From positions 1 to 64,000 of the forward strand of contig NZ_DFQS01000044.1 in assembly GCF_002377905.1 (NCBI RefSeq): a stretch of 64,000 nt of DNA. The letters run 5' to 3'. Made by a program: the position numbers and the translations under genes. Position 1 is the first letter of the stretch. Each line of letters opens with the position of its first letter. This stretch comes from Psychrobacter sp. UBA3483 (lineage in GTDB: Bacteria > Pseudomonadota > Gammaproteobacteria > Pseudomonadales > Moraxellaceae). Below the pieces are notes generated by a model. It had not been told where the DNA came from, searched no databases, and saw only the letters and a list, made by a program, of their open reading frames with translations. Positions 44,661 through 52,784 of the stretch are shown here, in pieces.

Positions 44661-45956
44661 ATGACGACTATTTCACCGACACGTGTGTCGATGTATGATT
44701 TTCTCTATCAAGATACCAAGCCGATGGTGTCATTATTAGCAGATGCCGCTAAGCTGTCATTACCGCAAGCGCGCTTGGCGTTGGATGCTAGCTTGCAAGC
44801 CATTGTCAGTGCTTTACTTGCTTATCAGCAGCATAATGATGGCCAGGCCGTGAGTAAAAAACTGTTTACTCGTACCGCTGTCAAAGAACTCAGACGATAT
44901 AACTCAATGAATTTTTCGACCATCAACGCGACTTTATATTATCGCCAAGAGGTGGCTGATGCAATTTTTCATGAGAATGCGCGCGTGATTAAAGCCAGTG
45001 ATTACATTGCAGAGCGCATTGAGGCGACGTCACAGCAAGTGCAAATACTACTCACCTCTTTGTGCGTAATAGTGCTGCGTGAACTGGCGATTTTAGCAGA
45101 ATATAGCCAGCTTGATAATGATGAGTTAGACAAATGGTTCGCCTTGCAGCCGCAGTTTTTATCCGTCGAGCGGTTTGTGGCCAATAAACCCGCGTTAGAA
45201 TCTACCGAGCGGGCTGAACCTAATGAGAATGGAAAAACGACCACTTCTACAGAAGCTGCTTTACAGTCAGACTTAAAAGTAGATGTAGAGACAGAAGCAA
45301 AAAACGCCCCTGAACGTACGTTGTTAAGTACAGCGCAACTCGCTGATACTCCGCCGGCTTTTAACCTGCATTGGCACGAGTTGACGACATTTAAACCTGA
45401 AAACCAAAAGCCTGTACAAGACATGCAACTAGCGACGGGCAATTATTTAAAAGTCATCGGACGCTCCTCTGCCAATGCTCAGCAAGGCAAACATAATGAC
45501 TTATTAGTATTTTCCGAAATGGCCGCTATTAGCTTGCCACATCAACGTTGGCTGCTGCAACTGGCGAAAATCTCAGAAATATACTTGCAGCGTAACCGCC
45601 TACGCATCACCTCGGAGCCTGCCAGCGCACCAAAACCGCCATTGGTCAGTTTGGGCTTAATCGGTGGCAATAACGACAATACGCCAACCACCACCAGCGA
45701 AAAGCCGATTGAATACGACGAACCTATACCGCTTTGGAAAAATCCCGTTATCCTAATCATTATTGCGGTTATTGGCGTACTGGGCGGACTAGCAGCGCTC
45801 AAATATCAAAGCCAAAAATCTGACGGTATAAAACTGGCCACAGAAGAAGTCATCGAACAAGACCTTATCAAGGAGCGCCAACAGCAGGATATAGCGATTG
45901 TTATGATGGACGACGATGAAGATGGTGCTAAGGAACCAAAAGAAGCGGCTCAATGA
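44661..45956 (+). CDS. Tail-anchored-type membrane protein of unknown function
   Basis: A 431-residue protein not recognised. Residues 1-165 are helical (SLLADAAKLSLPQARLALDASLQAIVSALLAYQ, then LTSLCVIVLRELAILAEYSQLD). A Glu/Ala-rich linker (about 180-230), a beta-rich section, and a Ser/Thr/Pro-rich stretch lead to one hydrophobic helix near residues 360-382 (NPVILIIIAVIGVLGGLAALKY) and an acidic tail. That order suggests a large cytoplasmic part and a short outside tail. The ribosome binding site is weak. A terminator lies beyond the stop; argG converges on it. Confidence 0.72.
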   Translation: MTTISPTRVSMYDFLYQDTKPMVSLLADAAKLSLPQARLALDASLQAIVSALLAYQQHNDGQAVSKKLFTRTAVKELRRYNSMNFSTINATLYYRQEVADAIFHENARVIKASDYIAERIEATSQQVQILLTSLCVIVLRELAILAEYSQLDNDELDKWFALQPQFLSVERFVANKPALESTERAEPNENGKTTTSTEAALQSDLKVDVETEAKNAPERTLLSTAQLADTPPAFNLHWHELTTFKPENQKPVQDMQLATGNYLKVIGRSSANAQQGKHNDLLVFSEMAAISLPHQRWLLQLAKISEIYLQRNRLRITSEPASAPKPPLVSLGLIGGNNDNTPTTTSEKPIEYDEPIPLWKNPVILIIIAVIGVLGGLAALKYQSQKSDGIKLATEEVIEQDLIKERQQQDIAIVMMDDDEDGAKEPKEAAQ

Positions 45957-46015
45957 GAATAATTCATAGATAAATTTTGAAGTAGACGAAAATAGTCGAG
46001 CAACCCTTAAAAAAA

Positions 46016-46053
46016 CCAAAAAAGGCGCTAACTTATTAGCGCCTTTTTTTATG
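46016..46053. terminator. Bidirectional terminator next to argG
   Basis: Perfect stem AAAAGGCGCTAA / TTAGCGCCTTTT with a CTTA loop and T runs on both strands. Confidence 0.9.
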
Positions 46054-46081
46054 GTTTATCTAACACAGTCTAAAGAATCTT

Positions 46082-47320
46082 TTACTTCGATAAATCACGA
46101 CCACGGCTGGCTTCAATCGCCAAACGTAGACCATTTAAACGGATGAAACCTTCGGCGTCTTTTTGATCATAAGCACCGGCATCATCTTCAAAAGTGGCGA
46201 TTTTTTCATCAAACAATGAATCGTCTGACTTACGACCGACCACGCTTACCGCACCTTTGTATAATTTGACGCGTACGGTACCGTTGACATATTCTTGTGA
46301 TTTGTCAATCAAGGCTTGTAGCATCATGCGCTCAGGGCTAAACCAATAGCCGTTATAGATAATTTTAGCGTAACGTGGCATCAGCTCATCTTTTAGATGC
46401 GCCGCTTCACGGTCAAGGGTTAATGATTCGATACCGCGGTGTGCTTTTAGCATAATGGTACCGGCTGGGGTTTCATAGCAACCGCGTGATTTCATACCAA
46501 CGTAACGGTTTTCAACGATATCCAAGCGTCCGATGCCATGCTTACCGCCAATCTCATTCAGCTTAATCATTACTTCATAAGGCTTAAGCGCTTCGCCGTC
46601 AATCGCAACGATATCACCTTGTTTGTATTCTAATTCTAAATATTGCGGTTCATCTGGAGCGTTTTCAGGACTGACTGACCAGCGCCACATATCGTCTTCA
46701 GCTTCGGCGTATGGATCTTCTAAGATGCCGCCTTCATAAGAGATATGCAGTAAGTTGGCGTCCATTGAATAGGGAGATTTTTTCTTATTGCCAGCATAAT
46801 CGATGGCGATGTTGTGTTCTTCAGCATATTTCATCAAGCTTTCACGGCTTGATAAATCCCATTCACGCCACGGCGCAATGGTCACCACGTCGGGTGATAA
46901 AGCAACCGCACCAAGCTCAAAACGTACTTGGTCGTTACCTTTGCCGGTCGCGCCATGACTGATAGCATCGGCGTTATGTTCTTTAGCGATTTCAACCAAA
47001 CGCTTAGCAATCAAAGGACGCGCGATAGAAGTCCCGAGCAGATACTCGCCTTCATAAATAGCATTGGCGCGGAACATTGGGAACACATAATCGCGGGCAA
47101 ACTCTTCACGTAAGTCTTCGATATGGATATGCTTGATACCCATGGCTTCAGCTTTGGCGCGCGCCGGCTCAACTTCTTCACCTTGACCGATGTCAGCGGT
47201 GAAGGTAATCACTTCTGCATCATAGGTTTCTTGTAGCCATCTAGCGATGATTGAGGTATCGAGACCGCCGGAATAGGCCAAGACGATTTTATTAATATTT
47301 TTTGGATCAAGCTGAGCCAT
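46082..47320 (-). CDS. argG: Argininosuccinate synthase
   Basis: A 412-residue ArgG joining citrulline and aspartate with ATP hydrolysis in arginine synthesis. The PP-loop motif AYSGGLDTSI is at residues 14-23; SHGATGKGNDQVRFE and the SPYSMDANLLHISYEGG block (with MDANLLH) are characteristic. The start has TTAGGAG upstream. It is divergent from pyrC, an arrangement also known in Pseudomonas. No ARG-box operator was recognised in the 330-bp divergent region. Confidence 0.97.
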   Translation of the reverse strand: MAQLDPKNINKIVLAYSGGLDTSIIARWLQETYDAEVITFTADIGQGEEVEPARAKAEAMGIKHIHIEDLREEFARDYVFPMFRANAIYEGEYLLGTSIARPLIAKRLVEIAKEHNADAISHGATGKGNDQVRFELGAVALSPDVVTIAPWREWDLSSRESLMKYAEEHNIAIDYAGNKKKSPYSMDANLLHISYEGGILEDPYAEAEDDMWRWSVSPENAPDEPQYLELEYKQGDIVAIDGEALKPYEVMIKLNEIGGKHGIGRLDIVENRYVGMKSRGCYETPAGTIMLKAHRGIESLTLDREAAHLKDELMPRYAKIIYNGYWFSPERMMLQALIDKSQEYVNGTVRVKLYKGAVSVVGRKSDDSLFDEKIATFEDDAGAYDQKDAEGFIRLNGLRLAIEASRGRDLSK

Positions 47321-47652
47321 GAATAACTCCTAATATAAGAATTTATTATCGAATACATTTAATGAGAAATAAAAATGCGCAGGATAGGATGAAATAAATA
47401 AAAAATAGATTGCCTGCTCAGTGTACATCATATTTACGAGCGGCAAAAGTATCAGCGCCATTCGGTGCTAGGTTTTCACTGATAATTAGCATAAATGCAT
47501 ACATAGGCGCTGGTTACTTATCAACGAAATCACAACGCTTTTATGTACAGATAGTTCGCCGCATATTTAGTCAAGTAGGCAAATCTGTTATGATAGCAGC
47601 TCAGCTACACTCCCTTTTACTGCCGTATAAAGATATAGAGCGCGATGATACT
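47321..47652. other. Divergent argG-pyrC promoter region
   Basis: About 330 bp between the argG and pyrC starts. A plus frame is open upstream of pyrC to 47410, but the extra 81 residues are not part of the dihydroorotase fold. No operator or riboswitch was recognised. Confidence 0.5.
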
Positions 47653-48723
47653 ATGACCGATTCGATTAGAGAATTAACCCTGCTACAGCCAGATGATTGG
47701 CATATTCATTTGCGCGACGATAAATCGTTGGCGACTACCGTTCCGCACGCCGCCCAGAGTTTTAACCGCGCCATCTGTATGCCAAACTTGGTACCGCCTG
47801 TTAAAAATATCGATGCGGCGCAAGCCTACCGTGAGCGTATCCTGCAGCATTTAGAAGCAAGCGATTTGAGTGCGGAGCGTAAAGCAGCTTTTGACCCACG
47901 TATGACCTTGTATCTCACCGATCAAACCACCGCTCAGGATATCGAAATGGCGGCAAAATCTGGTATCGTGCAAGCGGTCAAGCTCTACCCTGCTGGCGCA
48001 ACGACCAACTCTGCTGACGGTGTCACCGATATCAATGCCTGCGTCGATGTCTTTGAAGCGCTAGAAAAATACAACCTACCCCTACTCTTACATGGCGAAG
48101 TCACGCACGACCATGTCGATATTTTTGACCGTGAAAAGCGCTTTCTAGACGAAGTGTTGGCGCAAATCATCGTCAAATTCCCGACGATGAAAATTGTTCT
48201 AGAGCATATCACCACCAGTGATGCCGCCGACTTCGTTTTAGAACAAGGCAATCAAATTGCTGCGACCATTACGCCGCAGCACTTGATGTTTAACCGCAAT
48301 CATTTATTGGTTGGCGGTATCAAGCCGCACTTTTACTGCCTGCCTATTTTGAAGCGTGAAAGCCATCAAAAAGTATTGTTGGATGTCGCTACCAGTGGCA
48401 ATCCAAAATTCTTTTTAGGCACAGATTCGGCGCCCCATGCAACAAACGCAAAAGAATCGGCTTGCGGCTGTGCAGGCTGCTATAGCGCTGCTATAGCCAT
48501 ACCGCTATACGCCACTGCTTTTGATAGCGTAGGTAAAATCGATAAACTCGAAGGATTTGCCAGCCGCTTTGGCGCTCAGTTCTATGGTTTGCCATTAAAT
48601 GACAGCACGATTACGTTGATAAATACCCCGATGCAAGTACCGACCCATTACCCTTACTTTGATGGCGCGTCATTAACGCCCCTATTAGCGGGCGAGACGT
48701 TACCTTGGTCTATTAAAGCTTAA
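47653..48723 (+). CDS. pyrC: Dihydroorotase
   Basis: A 356-residue class II dihydroorotase, closing carbamoyl aspartate to dihydroorotate in pyrimidine synthesis. Zinc-binding HIH (in DDWHIHLRD) is near residue 18, the carboxylated Lys lies in AVKLYPAGATTNS, then LLLHGEV, LEHITT and the catalytic Asp in FLGTDSAPH. I start at ATG 47653 because the fold begins MTDSIRELTLLQPDDWHIHLRD; the open frame reaches to 47410, but those 81 residues have no family counterpart. Terminator and rnt follow. Confidence 0.95.
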   Translation: MTDSIRELTLLQPDDWHIHLRDDKSLATTVPHAAQSFNRAICMPNLVPPVKNIDAAQAYRERILQHLEASDLSAERKAAFDPRMTLYLTDQTTAQDIEMAAKSGIVQAVKLYPAGATTNSADGVTDINACVDVFEALEKYNLPLLLHGEVTHDHVDIFDREKRFLDEVLAQIIVKFPTMKIVLEHITTSDAADFVLEQGNQIAATITPQHLMFNRNHLLVGGIKPHFYCLPILKRESHQKVLLDVATSGNPKFFLGTDSAPHATNAKESACGCAGCYSAAIAIPLYATAFDSVGKIDKLEGFASRFGAQFYGLPLNDSTITLINTPMQVPTHYPYFDGASLTPLLAGETLPWSIKA

Positions 48724-48762
48724 CAGCAATGACATAACGCTATTTGCCTGCCTTTATGCCAT

Positions 48763-48840
48763 ATCCTATGTAAGGTCTCGCGCTTTTGCTAGTACGCTTA
48801 GCAAGGTCCAGCCTCCTATCATAGGATAGGTATTTTTTAT
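48763..48840 (+). terminator. pyrC terminator with possible alternative upstream pairing
   Basis: The stem CCTATC-ATAG-GATAGG (48815-48830) followed by TATTTTTT is a plausible terminator. ATCCTATG (48763-48770) is perfectly complementary to CATAGGAT (48820-48827), which would break that stem; a small hairpin TTGCTA/TAGCAA lies between. Confidence 0.65.
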
Positions 48841-48886
48841 TTCATTCAATACCACAGCACGATTGATAAAAGCGATTTAACTTGAT

Positions 48887-49693
48887 ATGACCACTCAAAA
48901 TGATGCCGCCTTACCTAAAAACGATTGGGCTAATACAAACAATACCTGCCTTAATACTGCCCCAAGCGCCACTGCCAACAGCGCCAGCGCGACAGACGAG
49001 CTAGCACCCATGCGCTTAAAAGAGCGTTTTCGTAAGTTTTTGCCTGTTGTCGTCGACGTTGAAACCGCAGGCTTTAATGCGCAAACCGACGCTTTGTTAG
49101 AGATTGCTTGTATTCCTGTGCTACTTGATGAGCAAGGCGTTTTTTATCCAGGAGAGGCATTTAACGCCCATATCGAGCCTTTTGAAGGCGCAAATCTTGA
49201 GCCAAGCGCGCTTGCCTTTACCGGTATTGATCCTAATAATCCACTGCGCAAAGCCATCGCTGAAGATGAAAAAACGGCGCTGCGCCGTATTTTTAAAGGC
49301 TTAAAAGAGGTACGCCGCGCGGAAGACTGCCGTCAATGCGTTTTAATTGGCCATAACGCCCATTTTGACTTAGCATTTTTAAATGCGGCAGTGTTGCGTA
49401 CCAATAGCAAAAATCACAATCCGTTTCACAACTTCTCAGTTTTCGATACCGTGACGCTGTCTGCATTGGCATTTGGACAAACAGTCCTCGCGCGCGCTTG
49501 TAAGGCTGCTGGGCTTGATTTTGATGGTAATGACGCACATTCAGCACTATATGATACCCAAAAGACGGCTGAACTGTTTTGCCACATTCTAAATAGCTAC
49601 CCGATGCTAGCGAACGCCATACATAACGAGCAGGAAAATACCGAGACAGCCGCTAAAAGTGCTGATGATAGCAACGCTGACGACGCCAAGTAA
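48887..49693 (+). CDS. rnt: Ribonuclease T
   Basis: A 268-residue DEDDh 3'-5' exoribonuclease trimming tRNA 3' ends and stable RNAs. VVVDVETAGFN holds the first Asp and Glu, NAHFDLAF the second Asp, and DAHSALYDTQKTAELF the His and last Asp. Compared with E. coli RNase T (215 residues) it has a 35-40 residue polar N-terminal tail and an acidic C-terminal tail. The N-terminal start is not certain: ATG 49010 (MRLKERFRKFLPVVVDV) gives the usual length, but neither start has a strong ribosome binding site. pyrC-rnt adjacency is conserved in related bacteria. Confidence 0.92.
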   Translation: MTTQNDAALPKNDWANTNNTCLNTAPSATANSASATDELAPMRLKERFRKFLPVVVDVETAGFNAQTDALLEIACIPVLLDEQGVFYPGEAFNAHIEPFEGANLEPSALAFTGIDPNNPLRKAIAEDEKTALRRIFKGLKEVRRAEDCRQCVLIGHNAHFDLAFLNAAVLRTNSKNHNPFHNFSVFDTVTLSALAFGQTVLARACKAAGLDFDGNDAHSALYDTQKTAELFCHILNSYPMLANAIHNEQENTETAAKSADDSNADDAK

Positions 49694-49795
49694 AATAAAG
49701 CATACGCCCTTTGCATTGTTAAACTCAATGAATAGTGTTATCTATAGCTAATCGCTTATGATGGATTAGTTGAGCTTAACAAAAGGGACTTTACT

Positions 49796-49993
49796 ATGGA
49801 ACCACAGGTTAAATTATGGGCAACCATTATCGGTTACATGCTACTGGCGTTAACCATTAGCGCTTGTACATCGTTGTGGATTCGGCATCATTTAAAGCGA
49901 AAAGACCTACATCCACAGCGCGCCCTTAAAAAAAGATACTTAATTTCAAAAAGACGTCGAAAAAGGCTTGACAGCAAGCGCGGTCGCCATTAA
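49796..49993 (+). CDS. Small single-helix membrane protein, unknown
   Basis: A 65-residue protein: one membrane helix at residues 8-30 (LWATIIGYMLLALTISACTSLWI) and a strongly basic tail (KKRYLISKRRRKRLDSKRGRH). AAGGGAC precedes the ATG at a good distance. The helix contains ISAC, which resembles a lipobox, but the position after a short, weakly charged N-terminus is atypical. The stop codon TAA coincides with the -10 box of the tRNA-Glu promoter. Not recognised otherwise. Confidence 0.6.
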   Translation: MEPQVKLWATIIGYMLLALTISACTSLWIRHHLKRKDLHPQRALKKRYLISKRRRKRLDSKRGRH

Positions 49994-49996
49994 AAT
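49968..49996 (+). promoter_or_regulatory. Sigma-70 promoter of tRNA-Glu, inside the preceding CDS end
   Basis: TTGACA (49968-49973), 17-nt spacer, TAAAAT (49991-49996). The -35 lies in the last codons of the small membrane protein gene and the -10 begins at its stop codon. The leader to the tRNA is about 40 nt. Confidence 0.8.
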
Positions 49997-50045
49997 ACGC
50001 ACCACTTCAGCATAAATGGTGAAAGCAGCTGAAGCGTTGTTACTA

Positions 50046-50121
50046 GTCCCCATCGTCTAGAGGCCTAGGACACCGCCCTTTCACGGCGGTAACGGGGGTT
50101 CGAATCCCCCTGGGGACGCCA
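50046..50121 (+). tRNA. tRNA-Glu (TTC anticodon)
   Basis: A 76-nt cloverleaf with acceptor GTCCCCA / TGGGGAC, discriminator G and encoded CCA. The anticodon loop CTTTCAC reads TTC (glutamate). Confidence 0.96.
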
Positions 50122-50186
50122 CTATTTGGCGTCACTTATTAGCAAACTTGCTGTATAGCATCAATAAGACTAATAAGCACACCAGC

Positions 50187-50225
50187 AAAACCCTACTCAT
50201 AGAAATATGAGTGGGGTTTTTTTAT
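50187..50225 (+). terminator. Terminator of tRNA-Glu
   Basis: Stem AAAACCCTACTCATA / TATGAGTGGGGTTTT with a GAAA tetraloop and seven T. Confidence 0.9.
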
Positions 50226-50320
50226 GCCTATTTATTTTTCGCGAATATTTATCTGTCTTTGATCAATATTTATAAATACTCATTAATAGAGCGAGCATGA
50301 TTTATATTATTCTCTCGCAG

Positions 50321-50352
50321 CAAAAAGCCAGCACTGAATGCTGGCTTTTTAA
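50321..50352 (-). terminator. Terminator of the BLUF gene
   Basis: Perfect stem AAAAAGCCAGCA / TGCTGGCTTTTT, loop CTGAA; T run on both strands, downstream of the minus-strand BLUF gene. Confidence 0.82.
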
Positions 50353-50381
50353 ATATCTACGCGCTCATGATTTAGAACAAT

Positions 50382-51005
50382 CTACCAAATCTTATCGGCT
50401 AACATCAACCAAAGCAGCGCCAATACGATTAAGCCAGCTAAGACGGTTTGAATTAGGAAAAACGCTTGATGCTGACCGACTACTTTACCTAAGGTGACGC
50501 CTAAGGTATTGTATTTTATCGGCTGGGTGTCAAGTTCACCAGTCCTTTCTTGCTCTTCGTAATAGCCTTGCAGAATATCCAAAAACTGCTGCCAGCCATC
50601 GGCTTCCCAAGTATGAGGCTTAAATGGCATAAAGGCTTTTAGCTTAGGCTCATTCATCATCCAGCGCTCAAGGGTGATCGAACGTAACGACCAGCCTTTA
50701 AAACGGCGCTCAGCAATTGCCGAAAAATCCAATATTTTTAAATCTTTATGCCGGTCATCTACCAACAAGCGGTTTTTGAGATCGGTTAATGCTTGTTCAG
50801 AACCTTCTACACATTGGAAAAAGTAGCCATTGCCGTAGCAAAGGATACCGGTAATGTTATCGGCTTGATTACGCTCAATCGCGACCTCTGCGATGTCATT
50901 AAGCGTACTCGCACTTGCAAGACCAGTCGACGTAATGTGGCTCAGATATACAAGCTGGCAGAGATCTGGCGTTACTGGATTTGTCGAATCATTCACTGTT
51001 GACAA
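50382..51005 (-). CDS. BLUF-domain blue-light sensor with C-terminal membrane helix
   Basis: A 207-residue flavin photoreceptor. The BLUF core (residues 13-110) has the conserved Tyr in LVYLS, Asn in NITGILCYGNG and Gln in YFFQCVEG that rearrange around FAD on blue-light absorption, and the Trp in FKGWSLRSI. The remaining part is a helical cap and one membrane helix near residues 178-200 (FFLIQTVLAGLIVLALLWLML), so it is likely anchored in the inner membrane. No output domain is fused; it would act through a partner. Start is TTG, 7 nt after GGGAG. It is a single-gene unit. Confidence 0.88.
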   Translation of the reverse strand: MSTVNDSTNPVTPDLCQLVYLSHITSTGLASASTLNDIAEVAIERNQADNITGILCYGNGYFFQCVEGSEQALTDLKNRLLVDDRHKDLKILDFSAIAERRFKGWSLRSITLERWMMNEPKLKAFMPFKPHTWEADGWQQFLDILQGYYEEQERTGELDTQPIKYNTLGVTLGKVVGQHQAFFLIQTVLAGLIVLALLWLMLADKIW

Positions 51006-51430
51006 TCAGCTTCTCCCTATTATCAGGTAAATGTAGCTAAGACAACCATACTAACTTTAGAAAAAATAGAGCAACAAGGCATTTAGAAGTAACAAATTGG
51101 CTTGTTATATTATTGATTTATAAATGTTTATATTAATTGTATTAAGTTGGTTACATCATAGGCTAATTTCGTCATCAAAGCAATATATGTTTATTTTAAA
51201 TGACTACTTATTAATACTACACGATGCTTTAAAACCATTTATATTCAAAATATAGCATAAATGCATGCTTCTTTATAAAACAGTTGATTTAGAAGTATTA
51301 GAAACGAAAAGATAAAAGGCAGACGCAGTGACAGAAAAGGCGCTCAATTGGAATACTGAGAACATAAAGCTTTATAGAAAAATACTTAGCAGAAAAGAAA
51401 ATAATAAATGCAGATGAGGCCGTCTAATTT
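51006..51430. other. AT-rich spacer between the BLUF gene and ispD
   Basis: About 425 bp, among the most AT-rich in the window, holding the BLUF promoter on the minus strand. A 29-codon GTG frame (51328-51417, AAGGCAG upstream) is too short to call. Nothing else is supported. Confidence 0.5.
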
Positions 51431-52231
51431 TTAAGACCGTTGGGACTGGGCGTTGAGAATCGCGCTAAGCAAAATAGCGTCGTCAGGATAAGTGAGTTTA
51501 ATGTTTTGTCGATTGCCAACGACCAAGCGAATTGGCAGCTCTAAGCACTCAAACGCGCTTGCTTCATCGGTGATAGTAAGGTCATGCTTTTCAATGTAGT
51601 CCAACACTTCTCGCAGCTGACCTAAGCGAAAAACTTGCGGCGTTTGCGCTTGCCACATATTGCTACGCTCAAGTGTACGTATGATATAAGAATGCTGCTG
51701 AGCTTTAGCGCTATCAATACTAGCAATAGCTTCAGTATCCGTACTAGCGTGCTCATAGGACGCTGTATAGGATTGTTTTAGAGTATCGGCAACTGGGGTC
51801 GCTAAAATGGCGCCATAAGGCTCGCACAGCGCCGCTTCAATCACTTTATTAATGTCTTGTTGAGGCACCGCTGGACGCGCGGCATCATGGATAAGCACCA
51901 AGTCTGAATCCTCAGCACCTGACTGGCGTATGGCCTCTACCCCTGCTTGCACGGATTGCCAACGCTCTGCTCCACCGCTCGTATATTCAATAGGCAATGC
52001 AAAATCAAGCGTCTGCGCGGTATCATCATCTTTTGCAATCACCAATAAGCATTGATTAATATAACGACTACGTGCAAGCCGCGCCACGCTATGCTGTAAC
52101 AAGGTCTGCCCTTGTAGCATGGTATATTGCTTAGCAACAGAGGCACCAAAACGACTACCGCGACCAGCAGCGACGATCATAGCATGTATTTTAGGTGTGG
52201 GATTCATAGAGTGGGTTTGATTAATATTCAT
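51431..52231 (-). CDS. ispD: 2-C-methyl-D-erythritol 4-phosphate cytidylyltransferase
   Basis: A 266-residue IspD, second committed enzyme of the MEP isoprenoid pathway, making CDP-methylerythritol from CTP. The nucleotide-binding VAAGRGSRFG lies near residue 19, LIHDAARPAV near 110, and WQAQTPQVF further on. Between DTLKQS and TLERSNMWQAQTPQ is an extra stretch of about 25 residues (Ala/Thr/Ser-rich), absent from typical IspD. It ends a conserved eno-ftsB-ispD group; no ispF follows. Confidence 0.93.
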   Translation of the reverse strand: MNINQTHSMNPTPKIHAMIVAAGRGSRFGASVAKQYTMLQGQTLLQHSVARLARSRYINQCLLVIAKDDDTAQTLDFALPIEYTSGGAERWQSVQAGVEAIRQSGAEDSDLVLIHDAARPAVPQQDINKVIEAALCEPYGAILATPVADTLKQSYTASYEHASTDTEAIASIDSAKAQQHSYIIRTLERSNMWQAQTPQVFRLGQLREVLDYIEKHDLTITDEASAFECLELPIRLVVGNRQNIKLTYPDDAILLSAILNAQSQRS

Positions 52232-52347
52232 GGTCAGATTCCATGATGATATGACGGGATTGAATAGCAGGGAGGGTTAAAGAAAATCATACTTTACATA
52301 TAAACGGAACAAACTATAGATAATCGTTTATCTTGACGTAGTTAAAA

Positions 52348-52656
52348 TCAATAACGGCTATGCGTTGTTGGCGCCGTTGATACTTGTACAAAGGTTTCAT
52401 TAGGCTTAATCAAGCCTAAATCTAAACGTGCATGTTCTTCTACCGCTTCAAGACCGGTCTTTAAATCATGAACGTCCGTACGCAGCAAGTTATTTGCCGC
52501 TACTTGATTGTCATTTAAACGTTGTTGCTCTTCAATCTGGGTCAATAATTTATGATGCTCAAATTGACCGTTTTCACCCAGCCAATACTGGTATTGCAGC
52601 CCTAACAGTACAGCGACCGCTAAAGCAAGTAAGATAAATTGGCTAAAGTATTTCAT
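52348..52656 (-). CDS. ftsB: Cell division protein FtsB
   Basis: A 102-residue bitopic membrane protein: N-terminal helix FILLALAVAVLLGLQYQYWLG (residues 7-27) and a coiled coil (about 35-75). LLRTDVHDLKTGLEAVEEHARLDLGLIKPNETF is the FtsB conserved region that binds FtsL and FtsQ at the division site. Position between eno and ispD is the conserved context. No strong ribosome binding site. Confidence 0.92.
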   Translation of the reverse strand: MKYFSQFILLALAVAVLLGLQYQYWLGENGQFEHHKLLTQIEEQQRLNDNQVAANNLLRTDVHDLKTGLEAVEEHARLDLGLIKPNETFVQVSTAPTTHSRY

Positions 52657-52689
52657 AAAGTATTAACGCCAAATGATAGAGGGATAATA

Positions 52690-52767
52690 ATTAAAAAAAA
52701 TTTGATTAAGTTAGGCGCTATATCATCCTGTGAATGACAATATAGCGCTTATCTTTAATCCTAACTT
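52690..52767 (-). terminator. Nested inverted repeats between eno and ftsB
   Basis: GCGCTATAT (52715-52723) pairs with ATATAGCGC (52740-52748); AAGTTAGG (52708-52715) pairs with CCTAACTT (52760-52767). On the minus strand an eight-T stretch follows after 10 nt. It could be a partial terminator or an RNA-processing site in the eno-ftsB transcript. Confidence 0.5.
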
Positions 52768-52784
52768 TTCAGCTACTCAGCTGA

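Noticed and set aside
47410..47652. 81-residue N-terminal extension of pyrC
   Set aside because: Dihydroorotases begin at the position of ATG 47653; the extension is spacer translated by chance. Similar extensions of serS, pyrG, kdsA, dps and the porin were cut for the same reason.
50297..50497. 66-codon plus frame near the BLUF gene
   Set aside because: Spans the BLUF terminator and the opposite strand of the BLUF coding region.
51328..51417. 29-codon GTG frame with AAGGCAG upstream
   Set aside because: Too short and without similarity or terminator to support it.
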